64,000 nt of DNA from Clostridiales bacterium. GTDB lineage: Bacteria; Bacillota; Clostridia; Saccharofermentanales; Saccharofermentanaceae. How positions within the stretch are numbered: the first letter of the stretch is position 1; every line of letters begins with the position of its first letter. The translations under genes were made by a program, and so were the position numbers. Where the stretch lies: NCBI GenBank assembly GCA_017427465.1, contig JAFRST010000027.1, forward strand, positions 124,001 to 188,000. Direction: 5' to 3'. Below, piece after piece: positions 1 through 9,477 of this stretch. Below the pieces are notes generated by a model. It was not told where the DNA came from, did no database searches, and was given only the letters and a program-made list of their open reading frames with translations.

Positions 1-1
1 G

Positions 2-2329
2 GTAAAAGATGTCGCCAGGGTCCTTAACATGCCTATCGCGCAGAGCAATAAGCTTACGAAGATGATCCCGTTCTCTATAGGAATGAACTTGAAGCAGGCA
101 TTGGAGATCAGCACCGAATTCAAGGAAGCTTACGATACCGATCCTGAAGCGCACAAAGTAATCGATATGGCGATGCGCGTTGAAGGGCTTCCCCGTAATG
201 CGGGAACGCACGCGGCGGGAATAATCATATCAGGTAAAGACATTACGGATATCGCGCCTCTTGCGGTCAATGACGATACGGTCGCCGTGCAGTTTGCTAA
301 AGCAGATGTGGAGAGCATCGGACTTCTCAAGTTCGACTTCTTAGGACTCAGAACACTTACTGTTCTGCAGGACTGTGTCGAGCTCGTTAAGAGCAACTAC
401 GGCAAGACAATAGATCTCGACAGGATACCGCTAGACGATCCCGAGATCTTTAAGATGATAGGGCGCGGTGAGACAGTCGGCATATTCCAGCTTGAAAGCC
501 GCGGAATGACTTCGTTCATGAAGCAGTTAGAACCGGGCAGCCTTGAAGATATCATCGCGGGCATATCACTTTACAGACCCGGACCTATGGACCAGATCCC
601 GAAATATGTTGACTGCAAGAAGAACCCTTCACACATTACCTATGACCATCCGCTCTTAGAGCCCATCCTTAACGTCACTTACGGGTGTGCTATTTATCAG
701 GAGCAGGTAATGCAGATCGTAAGAGATCTTGCAGGTTTCTCCATGGGCCAGTCCGATAACATCAGACGTGCCATGAGCAAGAAGAAAAAGTCGATAATGG
801 AGAATTACCGTAATCTCTTCATGTACGGCGGTACAGATGACAAGGGACGACATGTCGACGGCTGTATCAAGAGAGGTGTGCCTGAGAATATAGCAGCTAA
901 GATCTTCGATGATGTAGCGGGATTTGCCGGATATGCATTTAACAAGTCTCATGCTGCCTGTTATGCGGTAGTAGGTTATTGGACTGCTTACTTCAAGTGC
1001 TATTATCCGACCGAGTTTATGGCAGCTACGCTTAATTCTTTCAGGAACGATCTTGGCAAGGCTTCGTACTATATTTCATGTTGTTCGGCGATGGGCATTG
1101 AAGTGCTTCCGCCTGACATTAACAAGAGCCGTGAGCGCTTTACTACAGAAGGCGACCGCAGGATAAGGATCGGTCTGTCGGTTATCAAGAATGTCGGCGA
1201 AGGTGCCGTCCTTGATATATTGAGTGACCGCGATAAGAACGGTGAGTATAAGTCTTTTGAAGACTTCGTAGTCAGAGCTGCCAAAATTGGTGTAAAAAAG
1301 CCTGTGGCAGAGTCTCTGATACTGGCTTCATGTATGGACTCGTTCGGGCTTACGAGAGCGCAGATGACAGCATGCGTTCAGACTGAACTGGAGAAGCTGG
1401 CGCATGAAGAGAGCAGGAATATCGAAGGCCAGTTATCTCTCTTTGATTTCGGTGATTCGGCTGATACCGGAGCTTCGATATTTATCCCTGATATTCCTGA
1501 GTATTCGGATGCGCAAAAACTCGGTTATGAGAAAGAGATGGTAGGCATCTATCTTTCAGGAAATCCGTTGGCTTCTTATACCAAGCTAATGTCTGAAGTG
1601 GCCACGTTCGACATGTCAGAAGCATCCGATATTCTTGCGCTTTCAGGAAGCGATGCTTTAGACGATAACAAGCAGGTCGCTATGTGCGGAATGGTAACGG
1701 ACAAGAAGAACGGTTATACGAAGAAAAAGACCATGATGAGCACCATCGGATGCGAAGACTTAAGCGGCGCATTTGAAGTGCTTCTCTTCGGAAAGAAATT
1801 CGATGAGTATAACAGGGTCGTTGAGAAGAATAAGCCTTATATCTTTATCGGCAGAAGACAGATGAGAGAAGGCGGCGAGTTGTCTTTGTTTGTAGACAGC
1901 TGCTATGAGTTGTCTGACGCGCCGGGTCTGTTGAGCATGATACGTAATGACAGGGCATACCAGACCGCATTAAGGGAAAGAGACGGAGTGCAGATGGCAA
2001 GGCCTTCTCCTGCTCCTTCGCAGGCACCCGCTCAGGTACCTGCACCTTCTACGGCTCCGGCTCCTGCCTTAGCACCTTCGCCTGTTCCTCAGAATGAAGG
2101 CGGCGAACACATCATCCGAATTCACTATTCCGGCAAACCCGATTCAAAGGGCTTTTCAAGGCTTCTTAATTTCTTTGCATATTTCCACGGCAATGTCCCT
2201 GTTGAAGTTCTTTTCGAGTCGGATAAGAGCATAATAAGACTGGATGATATCTGTAAGCTACAGCCTGATGAAGCGATCTTAAGGAAGCTCGCAGATCTTG
2301 TGGGCGAAGAGAATATCGAGATGATATAA
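2..2329 (+). CDS. dnaE: DNA polymerase III alpha subunit, 5'-truncated by window edge
   Basis: Replicative polymerase catalytic subunit. The open frame runs in from the left edge (it reads VKDVARVLNM from base 2), so the PHP domain and the first two catalytic aspartates lie outside the window. Visible parts are the KFDFLGLRTLT segment, which carries the third palm aspartate of the DnaE family, the fingers region with YQEQVMQIV and SKKKK, a helix-hairpin-helix region, an OB-fold part (around VAMCGMVTDKKNG), a Pro/Ala-rich linker, and a short C-terminal domain ending GEENIEMI. The Pro/Ala linker is a local peculiarity. It is followed after 12 nt by a sirtuin gene with its own GGAGG. Identity is secure; only the true start is unknown. 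Confidence 0.96.
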   Translation, partial: VKDVARVLNMPIAQSNKLTKMIPFSIGMNLKQALEISTEFKEAYDTDPEAHKVIDMAMRVEGLPRNAGTHAAGIIISGKDITDIAPLAVNDDTVAVQFAKADVESIGLLKFDFLGLRTLTVLQDCVELVKSNYGKTIDLDRIPLDDPEIFKMIGRGETVGIFQLESRGMTSFMKQLEPGSLEDIIAGISLYRPGPMDQIPKYVDCKKNPSHITYDHPLLEPILNVTYGCAIYQEQVMQIVRDLAGFSMGQSDNIRRAMSKKKKSIMENYRNLFMYGGTDDKGRHVDGCIKRGVPENIAAKIFDDVAGFAGYAFNKSHAACYAVVGYWTAYFKCYYPTEFMAATLNSFRNDLGKASYYISCCSAMGIEVLPPDINKSRERFTTEGDRRIRIGLSVIKNVGEGAVLDILSDRDKNGEYKSFEDFVVRAAKIGVKKPVAESLILASCMDSFGLTRAQMTACVQTELEKLAHEESRNIEGQLSLFDFGDSADTGASIFIPDIPEYSDAQKLGYEKEMVGIYLSGNPLASYTKLMSEVATFDMSEASDILALSGSDALDDNKQVAMCGMVTDKKNGYTKKKTMMSTIGCEDLSGAFEVLLFGKKFDEYNRVVEKNKPYIFIGRRQMREGGELSLFVDSCYELSDAPGLLSMIRNDRAYQTALRERDGVQMARPSPAPSQAPAQVPAPSTAPAPALAPSPVPQNEGGEHIIRIHYSGKPDSKGFSRLLNFFAYFHGNVPVEVLFESDKSIIRLDDICKLQPDEAILRKLADLVGEENIEMI

Positions 2330-2341
2330 GGAGGTATTACC

Positions 2342-3091
2342 ATGAACGAGAAAGACGTAGCTGAACTTAACCGCATAGTAAAGGAATGCAAGCATATTGT
2401 CTTCTTCGGCGGTGCCGGTGTCTCGACTGAGAGCGGCATCCCTGACTTCAGAAGCAAAGACGGACTTTATAACCAGCACGACGTCAAGTTCGACAGGTAC
2501 AGCCCTGAATACCTCTTAAGTATCGACTGCCTTCTTGAGCACCCGGACGTCTTCTATGAGTTCTACAGGCAGAAACTTAATACTGCCGGTATCGAGCCTA
2601 ACAGAGCTCACTATAAGCTTGCCGAGATGGAAAAGGCCGGTAAGCTCGACGGAATAATCACGCAGAATATCGACGGACTTCACCAGAGAGCTGGAAGCAA
2701 GAACGTTCAGGAAGTTCACGGTACGACATTCCGCAATTACTGCATGAAGTGTCACGAGAAATATCCGTATGATTTTATTTTCAAGTCTGAAGGCCCTATT
2801 CCGAAGTGCCCCAAGTGCGGAGGCATGGTAAGACCTGATGTCACGTTATACGGTGAAGGACTGCCTCAAACAGCCTGGATCGAATCCAAGAGACTCGTAT
2901 TCAGAGCTGACTGCCTGATCATCGGAGGCACATCTCTTGCTGTACAGCCGGCTGCTTCACTTGCTTATGATTTCAGCGGCAAATATCTGGTTATAATAAA
3001 CAGGGATAAGACGTTTGCGGACAGAAATGCGCATCTCGTATTTCACGACAACATAACGGAGGTTCTGGATTCGATCAATCTGGAAGAATAA
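2342..3091 (+). CDS. NAD-dependent protein deacylase, sirtuin family (CobB/Sir2)
   Basis: Removes acyl groups from protein lysines using NAD+, in the cytoplasm. The 249-residue protein has the full bacterial sirtuin signature: GAGVSTESGIPDFRS (NAD loop), TQNIDGLHQRAGS, catalytic His in EVHGT, a four-Cys zinc site (CMKC...CPKC), and GTSLAVQPA. The length is normal for class U/III bacterial sirtuins. A strong GGAGG lies 8 nt before the ATG, and the gene is only 12 nt after dnaE, so co-transcription is likely. The link to dnaE and pfkA suggests coupling of acylation state to growth, but this is inference from position only. Confidence 0.95.
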   Translation: MNEKDVAELNRIVKECKHIVFFGGAGVSTESGIPDFRSKDGLYNQHDVKFDRYSPEYLLSIDCLLEHPDVFYEFYRQKLNTAGIEPNRAHYKLAEMEKAGKLDGIITQNIDGLHQRAGSKNVQEVHGTTFRNYCMKCHEKYPYDFIFKSEGPIPKCPKCGGMVRPDVTLYGEGLPQTAWIESKRLVFRADCLIIGGTSLAVQPAASLAYDFSGKYLVIINRDKTFADRNAHLVFHDNITEVLDSINLEE

Positions 3092-3100
3092 TCGATCAAA

Positions 3101-4771
3101 ATGGGGAAAATCAGGAAGATAGTTATTGGCGTTGCAGTCGTGCTTACGGCAGGCGCTGCGGCTTTTTCCGCTTATTGCAAGGCAAAGGCCGAAAGTGTCT
3201 CAAAGCCTGTTGATGCAGCGGACGCTTTGATATTAAATACACCTGCTGAGGGCGATGCCTTATATCTGAGGGTTGATAATTCTGATCTTTTCAATATCTC
3301 GGATGATCTGTGGACATGGTCATATGTGTATCCTGAAGATGAAAACAGGCATGTAACTGTGCCTGTCCTAGCCGAGTGCAATCTCGAGAGCAGGACTTAT
3401 TTTTATGCCACTGTAAAGAAGAATGACACTGATATGCCGGATAGGATTGCTCAAGGGTACAGGGATTATTACCAGGACCTTTTGGACCGCATGCTCGAGA
3501 CCAAAAAGAACGGTCTTCCTGAAGACTCTGCGACTTCTCCGGAAAGACTTGATGAATATATCTCCATGTTTAGTGAATTGGTCACAGATGAGACGTATGA
3601 GATGGACAGATCGAGTGTTGCGGCATTCACATTGATTGCTAAGGGTGCTCCGAATTATGCTTTGACGGGATATATCTCCGGCGCCTTAGCGGTACTGCTT
3701 GGCATTGTATTACTTTATGCAGTCCTCGGAATATGCGTCAGCGGTAAAAAGCTTGCCGTAGGCAGTCTCGCATTTTTGTTATTGGCAATTGCGGTTGGTG
3801 CCTTTGCTTTTCGAAAAGAGATAGCCACGATGGCTTCGATAAAGAGATATGCTCAGGATCTTTACACTTGTAACGTGACAAACAATTACAAACTCGATGA
3901 ATTGCTTGCATCCGATATCAGGGACACTGATGAGCTGATCGAAGAAGCAAGCAAAAAGCTTTTGTGCGGATTCCCGGTATCTGTTGAAGCCCATCATTAC
4001 GGTTGTTCTTCGTTCAGTTGCGTCACCAAAGACGGTGATCATCTGTTCTGCCGTAACTATGATTATCTGGAGACAACCGGAATGGTAATCTATTCTTCCC
4101 GGGAAGGTTCGTATGCTTCGATCGCCGTATGTGATCTGGGTTGGATCGGAATGGCAGGTGACAATGCAATAGTTGAACCTGATTCGTTTTTTGGCAGATT
4201 AGTCCTCAGAGGAAGCTGCGCGGTAATGAGCGTTGACGGCTTTAATGATCAGGGCCTGGGCATTTCAATACTTAGTCTCAGCTACCCTGAGGAACGTCAG
4301 GATACCGCTAATCCTGATACATTAGACCTTCTTGCCATAAGGGCTATCCTTGATAAGTGCGCCAATACTGACGAAGCCGTAGCTTTCCTGTCTTCTTACG
4401 ATGTACATTCCATGTTCGACAAGGATTTCCACCTGTTTATCACGGATAAATCCGGAAAGAGCGTGGTCGCCGAGTGGATAGACAGCGAACTGACAGTAAC
4501 TGAGATCGATCACGTTACGAATTACACCATTGCGACACATCAGTGGGATGAAGAGCGCAGATTCGTTACATTAAATAACAAACTGACTGAATCTGAAGGA
4601 GTATTGTCTGTTGATGAAGCCCTTGACCTTCTGAATGCCGCTTCTCAGCAAAATGACGATATCCAGACCGAATGGTCCTGTGTATATGACCTGGATAACT
4701 TCGAGCTCTATATCTATAACGATTGCGACAGGAGTACTGTCTATACGATCACTCCTGAGACGTTCAACTAA
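3101..4771 (+). CDS. Membrane-anchored linear amide C-N hydrolase-like protein (choloylglycine hydrolase/Ntn fold)
   Basis: 556 residues. There is an N-terminal membrane helix (about residues 7-25), an extracytoplasmic-looking stretch, two more helices (about 186-212 and 216-236), and a C-terminal domain resembling the choloylglycine hydrolase / acid-ceramidase Ntn superfamily. The best match is GCSSFSCVTKDGDHLFC followed by RNYDY: Cys302, Arg318 and Asp321 have the same spacing as Cys2, Arg18 and Asp21 of bile salt hydrolases. In classical family members the Cys becomes the N-terminus; here it is internal, so autoproteolysis would be required or the Cys works unprocessed. Substrate unknown. 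No good Shine-Dalgarno is visible, so translation is probably coupled to the sirtuin 9 nt upstream. Confidence 0.7.
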   Translation: MGKIRKIVIGVAVVLTAGAAAFSAYCKAKAESVSKPVDAADALILNTPAEGDALYLRVDNSDLFNISDDLWTWSYVYPEDENRHVTVPVLAECNLESRTYFYATVKKNDTDMPDRIAQGYRDYYQDLLDRMLETKKNGLPEDSATSPERLDEYISMFSELVTDETYEMDRSSVAAFTLIAKGAPNYALTGYISGALAVLLGIVLLYAVLGICVSGKKLAVGSLAFLLLAIAVGAFAFRKEIATMASIKRYAQDLYTCNVTNNYKLDELLASDIRDTDELIEEASKKLLCGFPVSVEAHHYGCSSFSCVTKDGDHLFCRNYDYLETTGMVIYSSREGSYASIAVCDLGWIGMAGDNAIVEPDSFFGRLVLRGSCAVMSVDGFNDQGLGISILSLSYPEERQDTANPDTLDLLAIRAILDKCANTDEAVAFLSSYDVHSMFDKDFHLFITDKSGKSVVAEWIDSELTVTEIDHVTNYTIATHQWDEERRFVTLNNKLTESEGVLSVDEALDLLNAASQQNDDIQTEWSCVYDLDNFELYIYNDCDRSTVYTITPETFN

Positions 4772-4787
4772 TATTTATTATTTAGTG

Positions 4788-4793
4788 TATAAT
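4788..4793 (+). promoter_or_regulatory. Probable -10 box for pfkA
   Basis: TATAAT in the AT-rich gap after the upstream stop codon; the ATG of pfkA follows 38 nt later with a GGAGG at 4820. The -35 is not convincing (TTCAAC at an over-long spacing), so this is a tentative promoter. Confidence 0.4.
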
Positions 4794-4831
4794 GACCTTG
4801 AAAATCTTTTCGATATTTCGGAGGCATTATT

Positions 4832-5887
4832 ATGGGCAGACTTCTTTATGATGAGAGTAACCTTCCCGAGATTAACAGCCTTAAGGCTTTGAATTATGAC
4901 GAAGTAGATAAGAGCACCGTTGAACCGGTTAAGCGCGTTGGCGTGCTTACGAGCGGCGGTGACGCTCCCGGCATGAATGCGGCCATCAGAGCCGTCGTAA
5001 GAGCCGGTATAAATGCAGGGTTTGAGATGTACGGAGTAACCAGAGGCTATCACGGACTCTGGAAGGGCGAGATCAAGCCCTTGGACGGCAGGAGCGTATC
5101 AGAGACCCTGCAGCGCGGCGGTACATTCCTTATGACAGCAAGATCCCAGTCTTTCATGACTGACCAGGGCGTTCTCAAGGGCGCTAAGATGATGGAGGCA
5201 TACGATCTTGATGCCTTGATCGTTATAGGCGGAGACGGTTCATATAAGGGTGCAAGAGCTCTTGCAAGGATCGGAATCCCTGTTGTAGGGATTCCCGGCA
5301 CGATCGACAACGATATTGCTTCCACCGAATACACTATCGGTTACGATACGGCTATGAACACTGCAATGCAGTGCATCGACAAGCTCAGAGATACGGCTTC
5401 ATCACACGAGCGCTGCAGCGTTATCGAGGTAATGGGCAGGCATGCAGGCTGGATCGCGCTTAACGTAGGTATCGCCACTGGTGCTGAGAGTATCCTCATT
5501 CCTGAAGTTCCTTACGATTTCAATAAGGACGTTTTGAGAGTTATCCTTGACGGCAGAAATACCGGCAAGAAGCACTATATCGTTATCGTTGCGGAAGGCG
5601 TCGGCCACGCAGAAGAGATCGCAAAGCAGATCGAAGAGGCAACAGGCATCGAGGCCCGTCCCACGATCTTAGGACATCTCCAGAGAGGCGGCTCGCCGAC
5701 ATTAAGAGACAGGACCATGGCAAGCCTTATGGGTATCAAGGCCATCGATTGCCTCATTGAGAAGAGATTTAACAGACTTGTAGTTCAGCAGCACGGAGAG
5801 ATCACCGATGTTGATATCGAGGAAGGCCTTGCAATGACAAAGACCATTACTCCCGACATCATCGAGAATGTCAAGAGGCTTGGCTGA
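4832..5887 (+). CDS. pfkA: ATP-dependent 6-phosphofructokinase
   Basis: Committed step of glycolysis, fructose-6-phosphate to fructose-1,6-bisphosphate. The 351-residue protein shows the PFK family signatures GVLTSGGDAPGMNAAIRA, GGDGSYKGA, GIPGTIDNDI (catalytic Asp region), MGRHAGWIA and LGHLQRGGSPT. It carries about 32 extra residues before the usual start (MGRLLYDESNLPEIN...), but the start is supported by GGAGG 8 nt upstream. The order dnaE-...-pfkA is common in Clostridia, although here two genes are inserted. ATP rather than pyrophosphate use is inferred from the GGDGS motif. Confidence 0.95.
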   Translation: MGRLLYDESNLPEINSLKALNYDEVDKSTVEPVKRVGVLTSGGDAPGMNAAIRAVVRAGINAGFEMYGVTRGYHGLWKGEIKPLDGRSVSETLQRGGTFLMTARSQSFMTDQGVLKGAKMMEAYDLDALIVIGGDGSYKGARALARIGIPVVGIPGTIDNDIASTEYTIGYDTAMNTAMQCIDKLRDTASSHERCSVIEVMGRHAGWIALNVGIATGAESILIPEVPYDFNKDVLRVILDGRNTGKKHYIVIVAEGVGHAEEIAKQIEEATGIEARPTILGHLQRGGSPTLRDRTMASLMGIKAIDCLIEKRFNRLVVQQHGEITDVDIEEGLAMTKTITPDIIENVKRLG

Positions 5888-5916
5888 TCTTACAGGCTGT
5901 CAGGGGATAGGTTGCT

Positions 5917-8415
5917 ATGTATGAATTTTTAAGCTTTGAAGAGAGCCTTGAGCGGAAGAAGATCCGCGGGCGTGTCTTGAATACGCTTGAATTCAATAAG
6001 ATCCGGGATGCTGTGACTTCAAAAGCCAGAACATCTTACGGCCGTGAGCTGTGTGAAGACATGGCTCCGTGCTGTGATGTCGATTATGTGGCTTCAGAAT
6101 TGTCATGCACTCATCAGGCAATGGAACATATTTTAAGATTCGGCATGCTCCCTCTGGGCGGCATGAGAGACTTAAGGGAGGCTCTTACCTATGCCAAGGC
6201 AGACGGTACCCTGACATGCGGACAATTGTTGGAAGTAGCATCTTTCCTGAGGGCTTCTGACGAGATCAAGAAGGCTGTCGCAAAGGCGAGATCTGCAGGA
6301 TCTCCCATGGTTGATGAAACAGAGCCTGACATCTGCTCTTATGTGGATAAGATCGAGACATGCGAGAAGCTTTTGGAGAAGATCCAGAGCTCGATCTTAG
6401 GTCAGGACGAAGTATCTGACAGAGCCAGCAAAGAACTGTCTTCAATCAGGCGCGAACGCAAGAATATCGCGAGCGGCATCAGGTCGCTCTTAGACCGCGT
6501 TATCAATAACCATGCGGATATGCTCCAGGAGAGCATCGTTACGCTCAGAGAGGGAAGATACTGCATTCCCGTAAAGGCAGACTTTAATGGCAGGATAGAG
6601 GGTATCGTCCACGGTGCTTCGTCATCGGGACAGACTCTTTTTATCGAGCCTATGAGCGTAGTAGAAGCAAACAACAAGATCGCTGAGCTGAACTTTGCAG
6701 AGCAGGCAGAGATACAGAGGATACTTAAGGTTTTCTCAGGTGAAGTCGTATCTATATCCGGCCTTATCGAGAACAACATAGAATTGGCTGCGCGCCTGGA
6801 CTATGTTTTCGCGAAGGGCGAATACGGCGTAGAGAATAATTCTTTCTGTGCAGTACTTAACACAGAGGGAAGAGTAGCTTTAAAGGGAGCAAGGCACCCC
6901 CTGATCCCCAAGGAGACGGTCGTACCGGTAGACATAAGTGTCGGTGACGGCTATGATTCCCTGATCGTTACAGGACCTAATACAGGCGGTAAGACGGTAT
7001 CACTTAAGACTTGCGGACTTCTTGTGCTCATGACGATGGCAGGACTTGCCATTCCTACAGACAGCGGATCTGAAGTGTGCGTTTTCGACAGGGTGCTTGC
7101 GGATATCGGTGATGAGCAGAGCATCGAAGAGAGCCTTTCCACGTTCTCGTCACATATGTCCAACATAGTCTTTATCCTGAAGAACATCAGGGGCAAATCG
7201 CTGGTGCTCTTGGATGAGCTCGGCTCGGGTACGGATCCTACGGAGGGCGCTGCGCTCGCCATTTCGATTATTGAAGAACTCCGCAAGAAGAACTGCATCG
7301 TAATGTCTACGACGCATTACAGGGAGCTTAAGGGCTATGCGGAGACCACTGACGGTGTCATGAACGCTTCGTGCGAGTTTGATACTGAGACTTTGGCTCC
7401 TACATATAAGTTGATTACGGGCAGGCCCGGTTCTTCGAATGCTTTTGTCATCTCGAGCAAGCTCGGTCTTGCAAGGCACATCATAGACAACGCAAAGTCC
7501 AGGATGTCTTCTGACGAATTGCAGTACGAAGAGCTCCTGGCAAAGGCAGAAGAGCAGACCAAGAAAGCTCAGACTCTTGCTGCTGAGAATGACAGGCTGA
7601 ATATCGAGCTTAAGTCTGAGAAGGCGCGTCTCGAAGAAGAGAATGCCAAGCTCAAGCAGTCTAAGACCAAGATCTTAAATGACCTCAGGGCAGAGCAGAA
7701 GAAGCTCCTTCAGGAGAAAGAGCAGGAGCTTACTGAGGAGCTTCGTGACTTGAGAAAGAGATCAAGGGACATGGATGCCAGATCCCGCGAAAAGGAACTG
7801 GATAAGCTCAGAAGAAAACTCAGAGCCGGCATGGAAGATCTGACTGTGGAAGATGATGAAGCAGTAGAATCCGTTGCTTTAAGCGGCGAGCCTGTCAAGG
7901 AAGTAGTCGGCGGTGAGTGCTATTATGTACCGTCATTAGGCCAGATCGGTGTTGCCGAATCAGGCCTTTCAAAGAGCGGATGTGTTAATATAATATGTGG
8001 AAGCATGAAGATCGCCGTTAAGAAGAACCAGCTCATGATGCCGACAAAAGCACAGCGTGATGAGTTCGCAAGATCCAGAAACGGCAAGATATCATCAAAA
8101 GACAAGCAGAAGAGCAAGAATAAGAGCGGTTCTGACGAGATGAGCAAGGCAATATTCAATGCCGCGTCTTCCGTTAAGTCAGAGATCATGCTGATCGGCA
8201 TGACGACTGCAGAAGCAGAATCGAGCCTTGCGAAGTATTTGGAAGATTGCGTTCTTGCAGGAATCAAGGAAGCGAGGATAGTACACGGCAAGGGTACGGG
8301 AGCATTGAGATCCTGCGTGCAGGACATTCTTATAAAAGATGACAGGGTGGAATCCTACCGCTCGGGTACACAGGGCGAAGGAGACAGCGGAGTTACTATC
8401 GTTAAGTTAAGATAA
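5917..8415 (+). CDS. mutS2: MutS2 family DNA/ribosome-associated ATPase
   Basis: 832 residues, full length for MutS2. Order: N-terminal MutS2-type helical region, clamp-like segment, ABC ATPase with Walker A GPNTGGKTVSLKT, signature STFSSHM, Walker B LVLLDELGSGTDPTEG, a charged coiled coil (about 530-640), a KOW-like stretch, and a C-terminal Smr domain with HGKGTGALR. MutS2 proteins suppress homologous recombination, and in Bacillus act on collided ribosomes. The Smr LDLR/LDLH motif is degenerate here (reads IMLIGMT), which may impair nuclease activity. It starts 29 nt after pfkA with AGGGGATAGG upstream; it ends 8 nt before the CPBP gene. Confidence 0.95.
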   Translation: MYEFLSFEESLERKKIRGRVLNTLEFNKIRDAVTSKARTSYGRELCEDMAPCCDVDYVASELSCTHQAMEHILRFGMLPLGGMRDLREALTYAKADGTLTCGQLLEVASFLRASDEIKKAVAKARSAGSPMVDETEPDICSYVDKIETCEKLLEKIQSSILGQDEVSDRASKELSSIRRERKNIASGIRSLLDRVINNHADMLQESIVTLREGRYCIPVKADFNGRIEGIVHGASSSGQTLFIEPMSVVEANNKIAELNFAEQAEIQRILKVFSGEVVSISGLIENNIELAARLDYVFAKGEYGVENNSFCAVLNTEGRVALKGARHPLIPKETVVPVDISVGDGYDSLIVTGPNTGGKTVSLKTCGLLVLMTMAGLAIPTDSGSEVCVFDRVLADIGDEQSIEESLSTFSSHMSNIVFILKNIRGKSLVLLDELGSGTDPTEGAALAISIIEELRKKNCIVMSTTHYRELKGYAETTDGVMNASCEFDTETLAPTYKLITGRPGSSNAFVISSKLGLARHIIDNAKSRMSSDELQYEELLAKAEEQTKKAQTLAAENDRLNIELKSEKARLEEENAKLKQSKTKILNDLRAEQKKLLQEKEQELTEELRDLRKRSRDMDARSREKELDKLRRKLRAGMEDLTVEDDEAVESVALSGEPVKEVVGGECYYVPSLGQIGVAESGLSKSGCVNIICGSMKIAVKKNQLMMPTKAQRDEFARSRNGKISSKDKQKSKNKSGSDEMSKAIFNAASSVKSEIMLIGMTTAEAESSLAKYLEDCVLAGIKEARIVHGKGTGALRSCVQDILIKDDRVESYRSGTQGEGDSGVTIVKLR

Positions 8416-8423
8416 CTAAAGGG

Positions 8424-9404
8424 GTGAACGATATGTCAGAGAACAATTCAGAACAGATTTATGACCCTTCAATGAGCCAGCCTGCTGTCCAGCCGGCCGC
8501 AGCTGCTGATACGGCAACTGCCAATAGCCCTAAGAAGGTGCGCATAGGATTCATATTCCTGGCGCTCGTGCCTATGGTGGTGCTCATCGTGATCCAGTCA
8601 GTGGCTCAGATCCCGTTCATGGTCATGTCTGTGATAAAGCTCTATAACGAAGGTATGTCGATAGATTTTCAGGATACCTTTGAGCTTGCTGACTATATTA
8701 CCCGTGACTTCATGTCTAATTATGCCGAGTACGCTTATATCGCATATTCAGTCATTGCGTTTATAGTTTTCTTCATCTGGTATTTCAAGGGCTTCGTCAA
8801 GAAGAGTCCCAAGGTAAAGCTCGGACAGATATTCGGGTTAAGATCGATCCTTGCCGTAATCGGCACGGTAGTCGGACTTATCTTTTTCCTGAATGCGGCA
8901 TTTGTAATCGTATACCAGCTGGCACCTAAGGTAATAGAAAACTACAACGAGCTTATGGAGCAGGCGGGGATCGGTGTTGATTCTATCCTGATGATCATTT
9001 ACGCGGTGCTTTTGGGCCCTATTGTAGAAGAGCTCTGCTTCAGAGGTGTAACTTACGGCATACTCAAGAAGGCAAATCTCAAACCGGGACTTGTCATATT
9101 TATATCGGCACTTTTATTCGGTATCATGCATATGAATCTTGTTCAGGGCGTATATGCAATGATTCTGGGACTTTTCCTCGGTTTCCTCAGATATAAGTAC
9201 CGTTCGGTATTGATCACTATCGCTATGCATATACTGTTTAATATCGCGGGAACATTTGGTGAGATCGGTCTCGATATGCTCGGCATATCCGACAACGACG
9301 GCTTTACCCTCATACTCGGCGGCTTTGCTTTGTTTGTCCTGGTATTCGTTATCGTTCTCGTCAGCAACGACAAAAAAGCTGAAAGCCAGGCTTTGGAAGG
9401 CTGA
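8424..9404 (+). CDS. CPBP family intramembrane glutamic endopeptidase
   Basis: 326-residue multi-pass membrane protein. After a short hydrophilic, Ala/Pro-rich N-terminus there are about seven to eight hydrophobic segments. The CPBP (Abi) signature is clear: EELCFRG (EExxxR), FGIMHMN (FxxxH) and HILFN (HxxxN/B), the expected metal-free glutamate/histidine active site. The family includes CAAX-prenyl-protease relatives and bacteriocin-immunity proteins; the substrate here is unknown. The gene lies 8 nt after mutS2 with AAAGGGGTG upstream, suggesting an operon. The ORF contains another in-frame Met (MSENNS, 8433) that could also be the start. Confidence 0.88.
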   Translation: MNDMSENNSEQIYDPSMSQPAVQPAAAADTATANSPKKVRIGFIFLALVPMVVLIVIQSVAQIPFMVMSVIKLYNEGMSIDFQDTFELADYITRDFMSNYAEYAYIAYSVIAFIVFFIWYFKGFVKKSPKVKLGQIFGLRSILAVIGTVVGLIFFLNAAFVIVYQLAPKVIENYNELMEQAGIGVDSILMIIYAVLLGPIVEELCFRGVTYGILKKANLKPGLVIFISALLFGIMHMNLVQGVYAMILGLFLGFLRYKYRSVLITIAMHILFNIAGTFGEIGLDMLGISDNDGFTLILGGFALFVLVFVIVLVSNDKKAESQALEG

Positions 9405-9433
9405 TACTGTCTGTTCTAAGTTGAAAGATTTTT

Positions 9434-9442
9434 TGATATACT
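9434..9442 (+). promoter_or_regulatory. Extended -10 promoter for marR-acp
   Basis: TGATATACT is an extended -10 (TGn plus TATACT) 36 nt before the TTG start of the MarR gene. A MarR family regulator usually autoregulates, so the operator is probably near here, but no clear palindrome was seen. Confidence 0.45.
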
Positions 9443-9477
9443 TAACCTAAAGATCAATTCATACGGGAGAGTTCATT

